A model generated the notes under the pieces. The model searched no databases and had not been told where the DNA came from. It was given only the letters and a program-made list of their open reading frames with translations. The position numbers were made by a program, and so were the translations under genes. Shown here in pieces: positions 9,259 to 18,711 of a DNA stretch of 64,000 nt (positions within the stretch are counted from its first letter, which is position 1; each line of letters starts with the position of its first letter). The DNA comes from Aggregatibacter kilianii. GTDB taxonomy: Bacteria; Pseudomonadota; Gammaproteobacteria; Enterobacterales; Pasteurellaceae. Location of the stretch: the NCBI RefSeq assembly GCF_003130255.1, contig NZ_NRCN01000001.1, positions 1,420,501 through 1,484,500 of the forward strand. The letters are read 5' to 3'.

Positions 9259-9891
9259 ATGTTAGCCAAATTGATTGATTTTCTTTTGTGCCGTTTTACC
9301 TCCTTCATCACCGGCGTCCGTCCGCAAAAAAATGTGGAACAGCAATCGGCGGATAAACATCGTTTGTATTTTGCCAACCATAACAGCCACGGCGATTTTA
9401 TTTTGTTGTGGGTATCTTTGCCTTACCTGGTACGCAAAAGCACCCGTCCGGTTGCCGGTGCGGATTATTGGGCGAAGGGGCCGATTCGTCGTTTCTTAGC
9501 ATACAAAGTGTTCAATATGTTGTTGATTGAGCGGGGCGGTGATAACCCGCAAGCCATTACCAAACAAATTAGTGATGCCTTGCAACATCATTCTCTGATT
9601 ATTTTCCCTGAAGGCACCCGTAAAATGGACGATGATGTGCCACTACAACCTTTCAAAAGCGGTTTGTATTACGTAGCAAAGCAAAACCCGCAATTAGAAC
9701 TTGTGCCGGTATGGATTAGCAACATGCATAATGTTTTGCCGAAGGGCTTTGTGGTGCCGATTCCGCTGTTGTGCGATTTATATATGGGAGAGCCGTTATT
9801 CTATCGTGAAGAGGAAGATAAGGCCGATTTCTTAATCCGTGCCGAACAGGCATTATTAAGTTTAAATTTAACCGAGAAAGGAAAAGCATAA
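9259..9891 (+). CDS. PlsC-like lysophospholipid acyltransferase family protein
   Basis: This is a 210-aa member of the 1-acyl-glycerol-3-phosphate acyltransferase family, which moves an acyl chain to a lysolipid or similar acceptor. The catalytic H-x4-D motif is NHNSHGD (about residues 38-44) and the phosphate-binding EGTR motif is in FPEGTRK. A VPVWISN block corresponds to motif IV. It overlaps the following YnbB-like gene by one base (TAATG), so the two are probably coupled. Position between YnbA- and YnbB-like genes suggests that it supplies or remodels lipid for them, not general phosphatidic acid synthesis; that is inference. Confidence 0.85.
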   Translation: MLAKLIDFLLCRFTSFITGVRPQKNVEQQSADKHRLYFANHNSHGDFILLWVSLPYLVRKSTRPVAGADYWAKGPIRRFLAYKVFNMLLIERGGDNPQAITKQISDALQHHSLIIFPEGTRKMDDDVPLQPFKSGLYYVAKQNPQLELVPVWISNMHNVLPKGFVVPIPLLCDLYMGEPLFYREEEDKADFLIRAEQALLSLNLTEKGKA

Positions 9892-10820
9892 TGGAAATAT
9901 GGCAGCTGTTTGGTGGTTTAATTATCACCTTAATTATCGCGTCATCAATCGGTTATGGATTGAAATTCAAAGTCGGCTTTTCCACACCTCATGCGGTAAT
10001 TGATAATCTTAACGCGCGAATTAACGCGTGGTGGGTGATGATTTTAATTATCTTCGCCGCCGCCGCGTTGGGGTTTTACGGCGTGATCGGGTTATTTTTT
10101 GTGATTTCCTTCATGGCATTGCGTGAATTTTTATCATTGCTTTATATTCGCCGTGGCGATCATTTAGCTCTTGCCGCGTGTTTTTACGTCATCCTGCCTA
10201 TTCAATACATTTTAGTAGCGATCGACTGGTTCAGTATGTTCACCATCTTCATTCCGGTGTATGGCTTCCTGTTTTTGCCAATCCTCTCCGCCTTGTTGGG
10301 CGATACGGCGCATTTCTTAGATCGTTCCACCAAAGTGCAATGGGCATTGATGATCAGCGTCTTCTGTATTTCCCACATCCCGGCAATCCTGACATTGGAT
10401 ATTGAAGGTTTTGAAGATAAAAAACTGCTATTGATGATTTTCTTGATTTTAGTGGTGCAATCCAGTGATGTGTTGCAATACGTATGGGGCAAGTTGTTCG
10501 GCAAACACAAAATTGCGCCAAAACTCTCGCCATCCAAAACCGTAGAAGGTTTTGTGGGCGGTGTCGTCAGCGCCAGTGTGCTGGGTGGCTTGCTCTATTG
10601 GCTTACCCCGTTTAACCCGGTTCAAGCGGTGTTAATGAGCTTATTAATCTGCCTCATGGGCTTTTTAGGCGGGTTGGTGATGTCTGCTATGAAACGGAGT
10701 ATGGGCGTAAAAGACTGGGGGAATATGATTAGTGGCCACGGTGGTATGTTAGATCGTATGGATTCTCTTTGCTTCGCCGCGCCGATTTTCTTCCATGTTG
10801 TCAGATATTATTGGACCTAG
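9891..10820 (+). CDS. ynbB: YnbB-type phosphatidate cytidylyltransferase (CdsA family)
   Basis: This is a 309-aa polytopic membrane protein of the CdsA family, which makes CDP-diacylglycerol from CTP and phosphatidic acid. The C-terminal signature is clear: KLSPSKTVEG, then GHGGMLDRMDSL with the metal-binding Asp residues. Length and overall pattern resemble E. coli YnbB more than housekeeping CdsA. Start and stop overlap tightly with the PlsC-like gene. Together with YnbA it forms a CDP-lipid producer and user pair. Confidence 0.85.
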   Translation: MEIWQLFGGLIITLIIASSIGYGLKFKVGFSTPHAVIDNLNARINAWWVMILIIFAAAALGFYGVIGLFFVISFMALREFLSLLYIRRGDHLALAACFYVILPIQYILVAIDWFSMFTIFIPVYGFLFLPILSALLGDTAHFLDRSTKVQWALMISVFCISHIPAILTLDIEGFEDKKLLLMIFLILVVQSSDVLQYVWGKLFGKHKIAPKLSPSKTVEGFVGGVVSASVLGGLLYWLTPFNPVQAVLMSLLICLMGFLGGLVMSAMKRSMGVKDWGNMISGHGGMLDRMDSLCFAAPIFFHVVRYYWT

Positions 10821-10894
10821 GGCTACTGTTACGATAACGACTCCGGGTCAAATTGAATTGTTTATTCGCAAACCTTAAAAAAACGAGAGAAAAA

Positions 10895-11476
10895 ATGACC
10901 GCACTTTTAAAGATTGGTTTGGTGTCCGTTTCTGATCGGGCATCGCAAGGGGTTTATCCGGATCAAGGCATTCCGGAATTAAAAAATTGGTTGGAACAGG
11001 CGTTAGTGGATCTATTTGAGGTGGTAGAGCGCCTGATTCCGGACGAGCAAGCGGAAATCAAGCGGACGCTATGCGAGTTGGTGGATGAGGAACATTGCCA
11101 TTTAGTGCTCACTACCGGCGGTACCGGGCCGGCAAAGCGGGATGTTACGCCAGATGCAACACTTGCTGTCGCTGATCGTGAAATGCCGGGATTCGGCGAG
11201 CAAATGCGTCAAGTTAGTTTGCATTTTGTACCGACCGCTATTCTTTCCCGTCAAGTAGGCGTGATTCGCAAAGAAAGTTTGATTTTAAATTTACCGGGGC
11301 AACCGAAAGCCATCAAGGAGACGTTGGAAGGAGTGAAAGATGAAAACGGCAACGTGTTGGTGAAGGGGATTTTCAGTGCCGTGCCGTATTGTTTGCAACT
11401 CATTAACGGGTTATATATCGACACCAAACCGGAAATCATTGCCAGTTTTCGTCCGAAATCTGCGCGCCGCAGTTAA
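10895..11476 (+). CDS. mog: Molybdopterin adenylyltransferase Mog
   Basis: Mog adenylylates molybdopterin so that molybdate can be inserted to form molybdenum cofactor. The 193 aa begin LLKIGLVSVSDRAS and contain the MoaB/Mog motif TTGGTGPAKRDVTPDA. The long stretch around DREMPGFGEQMRQ is close to E. coli Mog. The ATG at 10895 follows ACGAGAGA; the upstream in-frame start at 10853 adds a basic tail foreign to the family. Faces ybhA across a bidirectional terminator. Confidence 0.95.
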   Translation: MTALLKIGLVSVSDRASQGVYPDQGIPELKNWLEQALVDLFEVVERLIPDEQAEIKRTLCELVDEEHCHLVLTTGGTGPAKRDVTPDATLAVADREMPGFGEQMRQVSLHFVPTAILSRQVGVIRKESLILNLPGQPKAIKETLEGVKDENGNVLVKGIFSAVPYCLQLINGLYIDTKPEIIASFRPKSARRS

Positions 11477-11531
11477 ATGCAGAGAAAAGTGCGGTCATTT
11501 TTGACGGTATTTTTTACAAAGCATCAAAACG

Positions 11532-11570
11532 AAAACGGTATTCATTCACCATGACTGAATACCGTTTTTT
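11532..11570. terminator. Bidirectional terminator between mog and ybhA
   Basis: AAAACGGTATTCA (11532-11544) pairs with TGAATACCGTTTT (11556-11568) in a 13-bp stem with an 11-nt loop. A T-run follows on the plus strand and an A-run precedes it, so it can end both converging transcripts. Confidence 0.8.
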
Positions 11571-11574
11571 GATC

Positions 11575-12393
11575 TTAGCCAAGCATCTCTTCAATTAATC
11601 GGGCGATGCTATCGCTGTCGTTTGAGCCGATAACCCGTTTGGCCTGGTCTTTCACCGCCTCTTCCGCATTGCCCATGGCAACGCCGAGACCAACCGCGGT
11701 GAGCATACTGATGTCGTTGTGGTTATCGCCAAAAGCAATGACATTTTGTGGTTCAACATTCCATAGCTTCAGCAAATCAAGCAGACGCGCGCCTTTGCTG
11801 TTGCCGATATTGGCGACGTCTAAGCGATCAACCCAAGACCATTCGCAACTGAATTCTGAGTCAGGTAAGGCTCTGACTGCATTTTCCATGGCTTGTCGAT
11901 CGGGTGAGCTGATGACAAATTTCCAAATGTTCTCTTTGGGATTATCAATGATTTCTCTGAAATCAGTAACTAAACGCACGTTTGGGCGCACCTCAGGCCG
12001 GCAGTTCATCACCCATTGGGTGAATTTTTCCATGTGTGGATTTAAGCGGGTATAGTTCATCGCGTCACGGCTATACATGAGCAAATGAGTGTCGAATGTG
12101 TCTGCAATATCAATGACTTTATGGCATTGTTCGGAGGAAAGCGGATTGGCAAATTTCACTTCATCTGTTTGCGGATAATAGAGGTAAGTGCCGTTGCAAC
12201 AAATAATCGGCGTATCCAAATCCACTTCATGATAATAAGGTTTTACGGCAGTGTGGTGGCGTCCGGTGACGAAAACCACGTTGATACCCTGTTCCCGAGC
12301 CCGTTGAATAGCGCGTTTGCTGGCAGGGAGAATATTTCCTTGGCTGTTTAATAATGTGCCGTCGAGATCGAAAGCGATCACTTGATATGCCAT
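11575..12393 (-). CDS. ybhA: YbhA-type Cof HAD-IIB phosphatase
   Basis: This is a 272-aa cytosolic sugar/pyridoxal phosphatase of the HAD superfamily, Cof (IIB) subclass. Motif I is FDLDGTLLNS with the nucleophile Asp, motif II is VFVTGRHH, and motif IV is AFGDNHNDISML. The CCNGTYLY and CEWSW blocks resemble E. coli YbhA, a pyridoxal-phosphate phosphatase, more than YidA. Substrate preference cannot be proved from sequence. It is divergently oriented from glnB, with a USS-pair hairpin between them. Confidence 0.85.
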   Translation of the reverse strand: MAYQVIAFDLDGTLLNSQGNILPASKRAIQRAREQGINVVFVTGRHHTAVKPYYHEVDLDTPIICCNGTYLYYPQTDEVKFANPLSSEQCHKVIDIADTFDTHLLMYSRDAMNYTRLNPHMEKFTQWVMNCRPEVRPNVRLVTDFREIIDNPKENIWKFVISSPDRQAMENAVRALPDSEFSCEWSWVDRLDVANIGNSKGARLLDLLKLWNVEPQNVIAFGDNHNDISMLTAVGLGVAMGNAEEAVKDQAKRVIGSNDSDSIARLIEEMLG

Positions 12394-12442
12394 AAGATTT
12401 CCTTTGGGTTGAGCGTGATGGGAGAAAGTTGATGTTTTGTAG

Positions 12443-12943
<501 letters not shown>

Positions 12944-12946
12944 CTT

Positions 12947-14002
12947 ATGACAAAATCCTCTTCATTATTCAAAGGCTTGGTGGCTTTAGCTGCTATCGTC
13001 ATTATTTTGGCAGGCATTAAAGCCGCATCGGAAATTGCGGTGCCGTTTCTGTTGTCCTTATTTATCGCTATTATTTGTTCGCCGTTACTGAATTATTTAA
13101 CGTCGAAAAAAGTGCCCTATTGGTTAGCCATTACATCATTGTTATTGTTAATTTTGGTGATCTTTTCTTTCCTTTTCGGGTTAATTAACAGCACAATTCA
13201 AGAATTTAGCCAATCTATTCCGCAATATCGTCAATTATTGGCTGAACGGGTAAATAGCTTGGTAGGATTGGCGCAAGAGATGAAAACTCCATTAGATATT
13301 TCAGAAAAAAGCATTATGGATAATTTTGATCCAAGTGTGATCATGAATTTTGTTCGACGTGTATTTTTGAGTTTCTCCGGCGTGGTCACTAACACTTTCG
13401 TGTTATTGTTAGTGGTGATTTTTATGTTGTTAGAAGCACCTTATGCCAAACATAAATTTGTTGTGGCGTTTAGTGATGATCCGAATAATGTGGAGCAACA
13501 AGAACGTTATTTAGATCGTATTTTAAACGGCATTATGAGTTATCTTGGCGTCAAAACCATGATGAGCTTGCTGACAGCCATTTGTGTTTGGGTGCTGTTA
13601 GAAGTGGCGGGCGTGCAATATGCGATCTTGTGGGCAACGCTCAGTTTCTTGTTAAACTACATTCCAAATATCGGTTCCATTATTGCTGCTGTGCCGATCA
13701 TTGTGCAGGCATTATTACTGAACGGTTTTATTGTCGGCTTAGGCGTGTTGGTCGGTGTGGTGGTGATTAACGTTGGTATCGGTAGCGCCCTTGAACCTCG
13801 GGTAATGGGCAAAAAACTCGGTCTTTCCACTTTGGTGGTATTTTTGTCTTTATTGTTCTGGGGGTGGTTATTGGGCACTGTAGGGATGTTGCTTTCCGTG
13901 CCGTTAACCATGGCGTTGAAAATCGCTTTAGAAGCAAGCCCTACAACGGCAAAATATGCTGTGCTGTTGAGCGATTCATCAAGCCTTCCCTCTAATAAAT
14001 AA
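12947..14002 (+). CDS. AI-2E/PerM family transporter
   Basis: This is a 351-aa polytopic membrane protein of the AI-2E transporter (PerM/YdiK, UPF0118) family, with about seven or eight hydrophobic segments. Landmarks are the N-terminal SEIAVPFLLSLFIAIIC pair of helices, the central amphipathic region (about 80-150), and the C-terminal LNYIPNIGSIIA and EPRVMGKKLGLSTLVVF blocks. Members have been linked to autoinducer-2 or ion export; the substrate here is unknown. It starts 3 bp after glnB and is closed by an intrinsic terminator. Confidence 0.85.
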   Translation: MTKSSSLFKGLVALAAIVIILAGIKAASEIAVPFLLSLFIAIICSPLLNYLTSKKVPYWLAITSLLLLILVIFSFLFGLINSTIQEFSQSIPQYRQLLAERVNSLVGLAQEMKTPLDISEKSIMDNFDPSVIMNFVRRVFLSFSGVVTNTFVLLLVVIFMLLEAPYAKHKFVVAFSDDPNNVEQQERYLDRILNGIMSYLGVKTMMSLLTAICVWVLLEVAGVQYAILWATLSFLLNYIPNIGSIIAAVPIIVQALLLNGFIVGLGVLVGVVVINVGIGSALEPRVMGKKLGLSTLVVFLSLLFWGWLLGTVGMLLSVPLTMALKIALEASPTTAKYAVLLSDSSSLPSNK

Positions 14003-14010
14003 TGTGTTGT

Positions 14011-14038
14011 AAGAGCCTTCAATTGTAAGGCTCTTTTT
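14011..14038 (+). terminator. Intrinsic terminator after the PerM-like gene
   Basis: AAGAGCCTT and AAGGCTCTT form a 9-bp stem around a 7-nt loop, followed by five T. Confidence 0.8.
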
Positions 14039-14114
14039 CTTTATATCTCAATCTTATGCTATAATTCTGCAACTTTTTATCACCTTAATAGCAAATAACT
14101 TAAGGTTTTTATTT

Positions 14115-15161
14115 ATGAAAAAATTTTGTGTATTTATTTTATTTTTGATTGTCGTTTTAGCCGGCGCAGGATTTTGGGGATTTCAGCATTTACAACAATT
14201 CGTACAACAATCGGTGAATGTGCAAAACGATCAATTATTAACCATAGAACGTGGCACAACAGGCAATAAATTGGCTAGTTTGTTGGAAAAAGAACGTATT
14301 TTGGATAATGCCGCGCTGTTGCCTTGGTTGTTAAAATTACATCCCGAACTCAACAAAGTGAAGGCAGGAACCTATTCTCTTAACGGTGTAAAAACCGTGG
14401 AAGATTTACTGAAATTGCTGAATTCGGGCAAAGAAGCGCAATTTTCACTGACCTTCGTTGAAGGCGAAACCTTCAAAACTATAAGAAAACGTCTCGAAAA
14501 TGCACCGCACTTAAAACAAACTTTGCAGGGTAAGTCCAATGACGAGGTTTTTGGTCTGCTTGCTATGGGTACCAACCTTAATAAAAATTTAACTGAAAGC
14601 CATATTATTGACGGCTGGATTTACCCCGATACTTACAATTACACGCCGAACTCCACCGATTTAGATTTGTTGCAACGTTCGGTAGAACGTATGAAAAAAG
14701 CTTTGGATAAAGCATGGAGTGGACGGGATAAAAATCTACCGTTAGCCGATCCTTACGAAATGCTTATTTTGGCCTCGATTGTGGAAAAAGAATCGGGCGT
14801 GGCGGCAGAGCGACCACAAATTGCATCGGTGTTTATCAATCGCTTAAACGCCAAAATGAAATTGCAAACCGATCCTACGGTGATCTACGGCATGGGGGAT
14901 AATTACAACGGCAATATTCGCAAAAAAGATTTAGAAACGCCGACACCTTACAATACTTATATCATTGACGGTTTGCCGCGAACGCCTATTGCAATGCCAA
15001 GTGAAGAGGCCTTGCAGGCAGTAGCTCATCCGGCGCAAACGGAATTTTATTATTTTGTGGCGGACGGTTCGGGCGGCCATAAATTTAGTCGTAATCTCAA
15101 CGAACACAATAAAGCGGTACAAGATTATTTGCGCTGGTATCGTGAACAAAACAGGAAATAA
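14115..15161 (+). CDS. mltG: Endolytic murein transglycosylase MltG
   Basis: MltG is an inner-membrane lytic transglycosylase that cuts nascent glycan strands and sets their length. A signal anchor spans about residues 4-24. A LysM-like region follows and then the YceG catalytic domain, with the active-site Glu in [10 protein letters not shown]. The [10 protein letters not shown] and [18 protein letters not shown] motifs are present. The length of 348 aa is normal. A possible -10 box TATAAT lies at 14060-14065. The stop is 1 bp before the tmk start, as in the common mltG-tmk-holB order. Confidence 0.96.
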   Translation: MKKFCVFILFLIVVLAGAGFWGFQHLQQFVQQSVNVQNDQLLTIERGTTGNKLASLLEKERILDNAALLPWLLKLHPELNKVKAGTYSLNGVKTVEDLLKLLNSGKEAQFSLTFVEGETFKTIRKRLENAPHLKQTLQGKSNDEVFGLLAMGTNLNKNLTESHIIDGWIYPDTYNYTPNSTDLDLLQRSVERMKKALDKAWSGRDKNLPLADPYEMLILASIVEKESGVAAERPQIASVFINRLNAKMKLQTDPTVIYGMGDNYNGNIRKKDLETPTPYNTYIIDGLPRTPIAMPSEEALQAVAHPAQTEFYYFVADGSGGHKFSRNLNEHNKAVQDYLRWYREQNRK

Positions 15162-15162
15162 T

Positions 15163-15804
15163 ATGGTCGGCAAATTTATTGTTATCGAAGGCTTGGAAGG
15201 CGCGGGCAAATCCACTGCCCATCAATGTGTAGTGGATGTTTTGAAAGAATTGGGCATTGATGATGTGGTGCTTACCCGCGAGCCCGGCGGTACGCCTTTA
15301 GCAGAAAAATTGCGCCACCTCATTAAACATGAAATGGAAGAGCCGGTAACGGACAAAGCCGAATTATTAATGTTATATGCCGCCCGTATTCAGTTAGTCG
15401 AAAATGTCATTAAACCCGCCTTGGCTCAAGGCAAATGGGTGGTAGGTGATCGTCATGATATGTCTTCCCAAGCCTATCAAGGTGGTGGTCGCCAACTCGA
15501 ACAACGTTTGCTTCAAAGCCTTAAGGAAACCATTTTGGGCGGTTTTGAACCGGATTTAACGCTGTATTTGGATATTGATCCGGCTGTGGGGTTGGCTCGC
15601 GCCCGTGGTCGTGGTGAATTGGATCGTATCGAACAGCAAAACTTAGATTTTTTCCACCGCACTCGAGCACGTTATTTGGCGTTAGTGAAAGACAACCCCA
15701 AGGCAGTGATTATCAATGCAGAACAATCTGTTGAACAGGTTCAACAGGATATTAGGCAAGCATTGCGTCGGTTTGTTGAAAATGAATCATGGATGCAATC
15801 TTAG
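15163..15804 (+). CDS. tmk: Thymidylate kinase
   Basis: Tmk phosphorylates dTMP to dTDP. The 213 aa start [18 protein letters not shown]; the P-loop lies at about residues 10-18. The DR motif is in [18 protein letters not shown] and the lid carries [10 protein letters not shown]. The ATG at 15163 is chosen because the upstream in-frame codons overlap mltG. The 3' end overlaps the next small gene by 16 bp. Confidence 0.96.
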   Translation: MVGKFIVIEGLEGAGKSTAHQCVVDVLKELGIDDVVLTREPGGTPLAEKLRHLIKHEMEEPVTDKAELLMLYAARIQLVENVIKPALAQGKWVVGDRHDMSSQAYQGGGRQLEQRLLQSLKETILGGFEPDLTLYLDIDPAVGLARARGRGELDRIEQQNLDFFHRTRARYLALVKDNPKAVIINAEQSVEQVQQDIRQALRRFVENESWMQS

Positions 15805-16286
15805 TTTTTTTCATCATAGCGTCTCTTACTGTATTTGTTTCATTGATTTGGAGTGGACTACACATTTTTAAAGGTGAAATCCTCTTACAACTTCCTATAC
15901 AGTCGCAACAAGTTACACTAACCATTCCCCAAAATGGCTTTTATGGTATTTGGATTAAAGGAAAGTTATTTAAAGCTAACCCGTTGCGTGGATATAGTAT
16001 AAAACTTATAGATGAACAAGGTAAAAGCCCAATAAATTTACATATCCTTGGCTATGCACGTAAAAATTCTTTTACTGAAAGCACAGTTCTTGAAAAGTCT
16101 TACTACCTTAAACAAGGTCAATATAAACTTGTGATGGCCAATCAAGATAAGTCGGTATTGGATCAACAAGTCGTAGATCAAGGAAATTTTATTATCAAAA
16201 AGACATTACCGCTTATGGTATTGTTGGGGGCCAATATGTTGTTAGCTGTTATTCTTTCTAAAATTTTAAGATTATTTATGAACTAG
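15789..16286 (+). CDS. Unknown membrane protein between tmk and holB
   Basis: I do not recognise this 165-aa protein. It has one hydrophobic helix at each end (about residues 4-24 and 140-163), with roughly 115 polar, probably beta-rich residues between them, which would face the periplasm. There is no signal cleavage site, Cys pair or catalytic motif that I can name. It overlaps tmk by 16 bp and ends 2 bp before holB, so it is translated as part of that operon. The region looks more AT-rich than its neighbours. In most related genomes I would expect tmk and holB to be adjacent, so this looks like an insertion. Confidence 0.7.
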   Translation: MDAILVFFIIASLTVFVSLIWSGLHIFKGEILLQLPIQSQQVTLTIPQNGFYGIWIKGKLFKANPLRGYSIKLIDEQGKSPINLHILGYARKNSFTESTVLEKSYYLKQGQYKLVMANQDKSVLDQQVVDQGNFIIKKTLPLMVLLGANMLLAVILSKILRLFMN

Positions 16287-16288
16287 AA

Positions 16289-17278
16289 ATGATTTCCTTA
16301 TACCCTTGGCTTGCGCCTACCTATCATAAAATCACAGGGGCTTTTGATGAAGCCTTGGGGCATCATGCGTTGTTGCTCCGTGCTGATGTTGGCCTTGGCG
16401 TGGAGCAATTATGTGAGTCCTTAGCGCAGCGTTTAATGTGTCTTACGCCAAACGGTGACGAGGCTTGTGGTCAATGCCATTCTTGTCATTTAATGCAGGC
16501 CAATAGCCATCCGGATTTCCAACATATTGCGCCCATAGAGAATAAAGATATTGGCATCGATCAAATTCGTGCCATGAATGAACAGGCCACTCAGCATGCA
16601 CAACAAAATGGTAATAAGGTGATTTATATTGAGCAGGCTCATCGCCTGACAGAAGCGGCTGCCAATGCTATTTTAAAAACACTGGAAGAGCCTCGCCCAA
16701 ACACCTATTTCATTTTACATTGCGACATACAAACCGCTTTGTTACCAACCATTTATAGCCGTTGCCAAGTGTGGAATCTGTTGCCGCCGGAGACGGAAGT
16801 TGCGTTGCAGTGGTTGCAATCGCAGGTTTCTGCAGAAACACTTGAAATGTTAACTGCACTTCGCGTGAACTATGGGCGCCCGCTGTTGGCGCTTGCGATG
16901 TTGCAACAAAACCAATTAGAACAGCGACGCGAATTTTTGCGTCAATTTTGGGTATTTTATCGTCGCCGTTCACCGCTCGAATTATTCCCCTTTTTTGCCA
17001 AAGAAAAAGACATAGCATTGCAGCAACTGGATTGGTTGTTGGCTTTTTTAAGCGATGCACTAAAAGCAAAATTGCAGGTGAAAAGAGGTTGGATTTGTCA
17101 GGATATTGAACGCGGCGTGATTCAATTTGCGCAAGGGCTTTCTGCCCCCGCATTATTGCAGGCCGGCAATATCGTGCAAAAAGTGCGGTCGGATTTGCAG
17201 ACGATTAATGCGGTGAATCAGGAATTAATTTTATTGGACGGTTTGACCCGTCTCATTACCGACGTATTTGAAGGATAA
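16289..17278 (+). CDS. holB: DNA polymerase III delta' subunit
   Basis: HolB is the stator of the clamp loader that opens the beta clamp at primer ends. The 329 aa begin MISLYPWLAPTYHKITGAF. Four zinc-binding Cys are in CLTPNGDEACGQCHSC. The P-loop region is degenerate (DVGLGVEQ), as usual for delta', which does not hydrolyse ATP. The sensor block ILKTLEEPRPNTYFIL and the trailing SRC are present. A tatD-family gene follows after 3 bp. Confidence 0.95.
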   Translation: MISLYPWLAPTYHKITGAFDEALGHHALLLRADVGLGVEQLCESLAQRLMCLTPNGDEACGQCHSCHLMQANSHPDFQHIAPIENKDIGIDQIRAMNEQATQHAQQNGNKVIYIEQAHRLTEAAANAILKTLEEPRPNTYFILHCDIQTALLPTIYSRCQVWNLLPPETEVALQWLQSQVSAETLEMLTALRVNYGRPLLALAMLQQNQLEQRREFLRQFWVFYRRRSPLELFPFFAKEKDIALQQLDWLLAFLSDALKAKLQVKRGWICQDIERGVIQFAQGLSAPALLQAGNIVQKVRSDLQTINAVNQELILLDGLTRLITDVFEG

Positions 17279-17281
17279 CAA

Positions 17282-18064
17282 ATGTTTATTGTGGATTCCC
17301 ATTGCCATTTAGATGCATTGGATTATGAAAAATTACATGAAAATATTACCGATGTCGTGGCAAAAGCCCATGCCCGTGAAGTGAAACATTTACTGGCTAT
17401 CGGCGTAACACTCAGCCGCTTTGAAAAGGCTTATGACGAGTTAAGCAAATTTGATAACATTTCTTTGGCCTGTGGCGTACACCCGTTGGATTTTGAGGAA
17501 GAGCCTTTCGATGAAGAACGCCTGCTACGATTGGCGCAAGACAAAAAAGTGGTTGCCATTGGTGAAATCGGGCTGGATTATTATTACAGCTCAGAGAATA
17601 AGGTCGCGCAGCAAGCGGTGTTTGCGAGACAAATTCAAGTGGCGAATCAACTAAATAAACCTGTGATTATTCACACCCGTGAAGCGCGAGAAGATACCAT
17701 TCGTTTATTGCGCGATAACCATGCAGAAAAGTGCGGTGGCGTTTTCCATTGTTTTACCGAAAATGAAGATATGGCAAAAAAAGCCTTGGATCTTGGTTTT
17801 TATATTTCTATTTCTGGTATTGTCACTTTTAAAAATGCCGAAGAAATTCGCAATGTAGTGCGTAAGTTACCGTTAGATCGTTTATTGGTGGAAACCGACT
17901 CGCCGTATTTGGCGCCTGTGCCTTATCGTGGCAAACAAAATCAACCGGCTTACACCCGCGAAGTGTGCGAGTATGTGGCTGCTTTGAAAGGCCTTACGAT
18001 AGAAGAAATGGCGCGAATCACCACAGAAAATTTCGAGCGTTTGTTCAAAATTCATGTACAATGA
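17282..18064 (+). CDS. ycfH: TatD-family metal-dependent hydrolase (YcfH type)
   Basis: This is a 260-aa TIM-barrel metal hydrolase of the TatD DNase family. The metal ligands are all visible: H-x-H in DSHCHLD, Glu in [11 protein letters not shown], His in VIIHTREA, His in GVFHCFTE, and Asp in [11 protein letters not shown]. Its place directly after holB matches E. coli YcfH. The physiological substrate is not established for this subgroup; DNA 3' ends are one proposal. A second family member lies at 55364. Confidence 0.9.
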   Translation: MFIVDSHCHLDALDYEKLHENITDVVAKAHAREVKHLLAIGVTLSRFEKAYDELSKFDNISLACGVHPLDFEEEPFDEERLLRLAQDKKVVAIGEIGLDYYYSSENKVAQQAVFARQIQVANQLNKPVIIHTREAREDTIRLLRDNHAEKCGGVFHCFTENEDMAKKALDLGFYISISGIVTFKNAEEIRNVVRKLPLDRLLVETDSPYLAPVPYRGKQNQPAYTREVCEYVAALKGLTIEEMARITTENFERLFKIHVQ

Positions 18065-18092
18065 TTAAACAATCTCATTTCAATAGGACAAC

Positions 18093-18620
18093 ATGATGAG
18101 AAAATTTCTAAAGTATTTTTTTATAAGTGTGCTTTTTGTTTTTCACCTTTTTTTGGCAGCCGTAGTGAATTATTCTATGCCAAGCTATGACGTTACGAAA
18201 GTTACCGGCGTGGAAGTTAAACGGGTGGATAAAGACGGCCCGATAACCAAATCCAATCCGGCAGACGGCCCGACCCGTGACGTGTATTTTATCAACACTC
18301 AGCATCCGGACGGCAAAGTCATGGTCTATCGTAACGAAGATACCCGTTGGGGTTTCCCGTTCTATTTCAAATTCGGCTCTGCCAATTTACAGGCGCAAGC
18401 GCAAGCCTTTGGTAATGAAGATAAAACCGTCCAGATTAAATATTACGGTTGGCGCATTACGATGTTTGATGAATTCCGTAATGCTTTATCGGTAAAAGAA
18501 ATTACCGAAGCGGATTCGCCAAGCCATCCGATTTTCTCTTATATTCTCTATCTTGTTTTATTCTTTACGCTCTTTTTCTCCGTCCAATTTATTCGCGGTT
18601 GGTTTGATAGCGAAAATTAG
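18093..18620 (+). CDS. DUF1523 family membrane protein
   Basis: This is a 175-aa protein of the DUF1523 family; its function is unknown. It has a signal-anchor helix at about residues 8-28, a soluble extracytoplasmic domain of about 115 residues containing YFINTQHPDGKVMVYRNEDTRWG, and a C-terminal helix (about 148-168). Two adjacent ATG codons (18093, 18096) could both start it. It is followed by an inverted USS pair, so it probably ends the preceding transcript. Confidence 0.8.
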   Translation: MMRKFLKYFFISVLFVFHLFLAAVVNYSMPSYDVTKVTGVEVKRVDKDGPITKSNPADGPTRDVYFINTQHPDGKVMVYRNEDTRWGFPFYFKFGSANLQAQAQAFGNEDKTVQIKYYGWRITMFDEFRNALSVKEITEADSPSHPIFSYILYLVLFFTLFFSVQFIRGWFDSEN

Positions 18621-18641
18621 CCTTTCTTTTTCTTTCCTTTC

Positions 18642-18676
18642 GTGCGGTCAAAAAACACGTTAAAAATCGACCGCAC
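18642..18676. terminator. Inverted USS-like pair before paeA
   Basis: GTGCGGTC (18642-18649) pairs with GACCGCAC (18669-18676) over a 19-nt loop, and TTTTCCCCC follows. The left copy is a degenerate uptake signal (CGTGCGGTC) and the right one is perfect. Weak terminator or DNA uptake element. Confidence 0.45.
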
Positions 18677-18711
18677 TTTTCCCCCGTTTAAGCCAAGAAA
18701 TCGAGAACATT

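Noticed and set aside
9259-9891. Housekeeping plsC identity for the acyltransferase
   Set aside because: Motifs fit the family, but the tight coupling to ynbB-like and ynbA-like genes makes a dedicated role more likely; the symbol plsC is therefore not given.
16710-17153. 147-codon minus-strand frame in holB
   Set aside because: Antisense shadow of a well-conserved gene; no ribosome binding site or recognisable domain.
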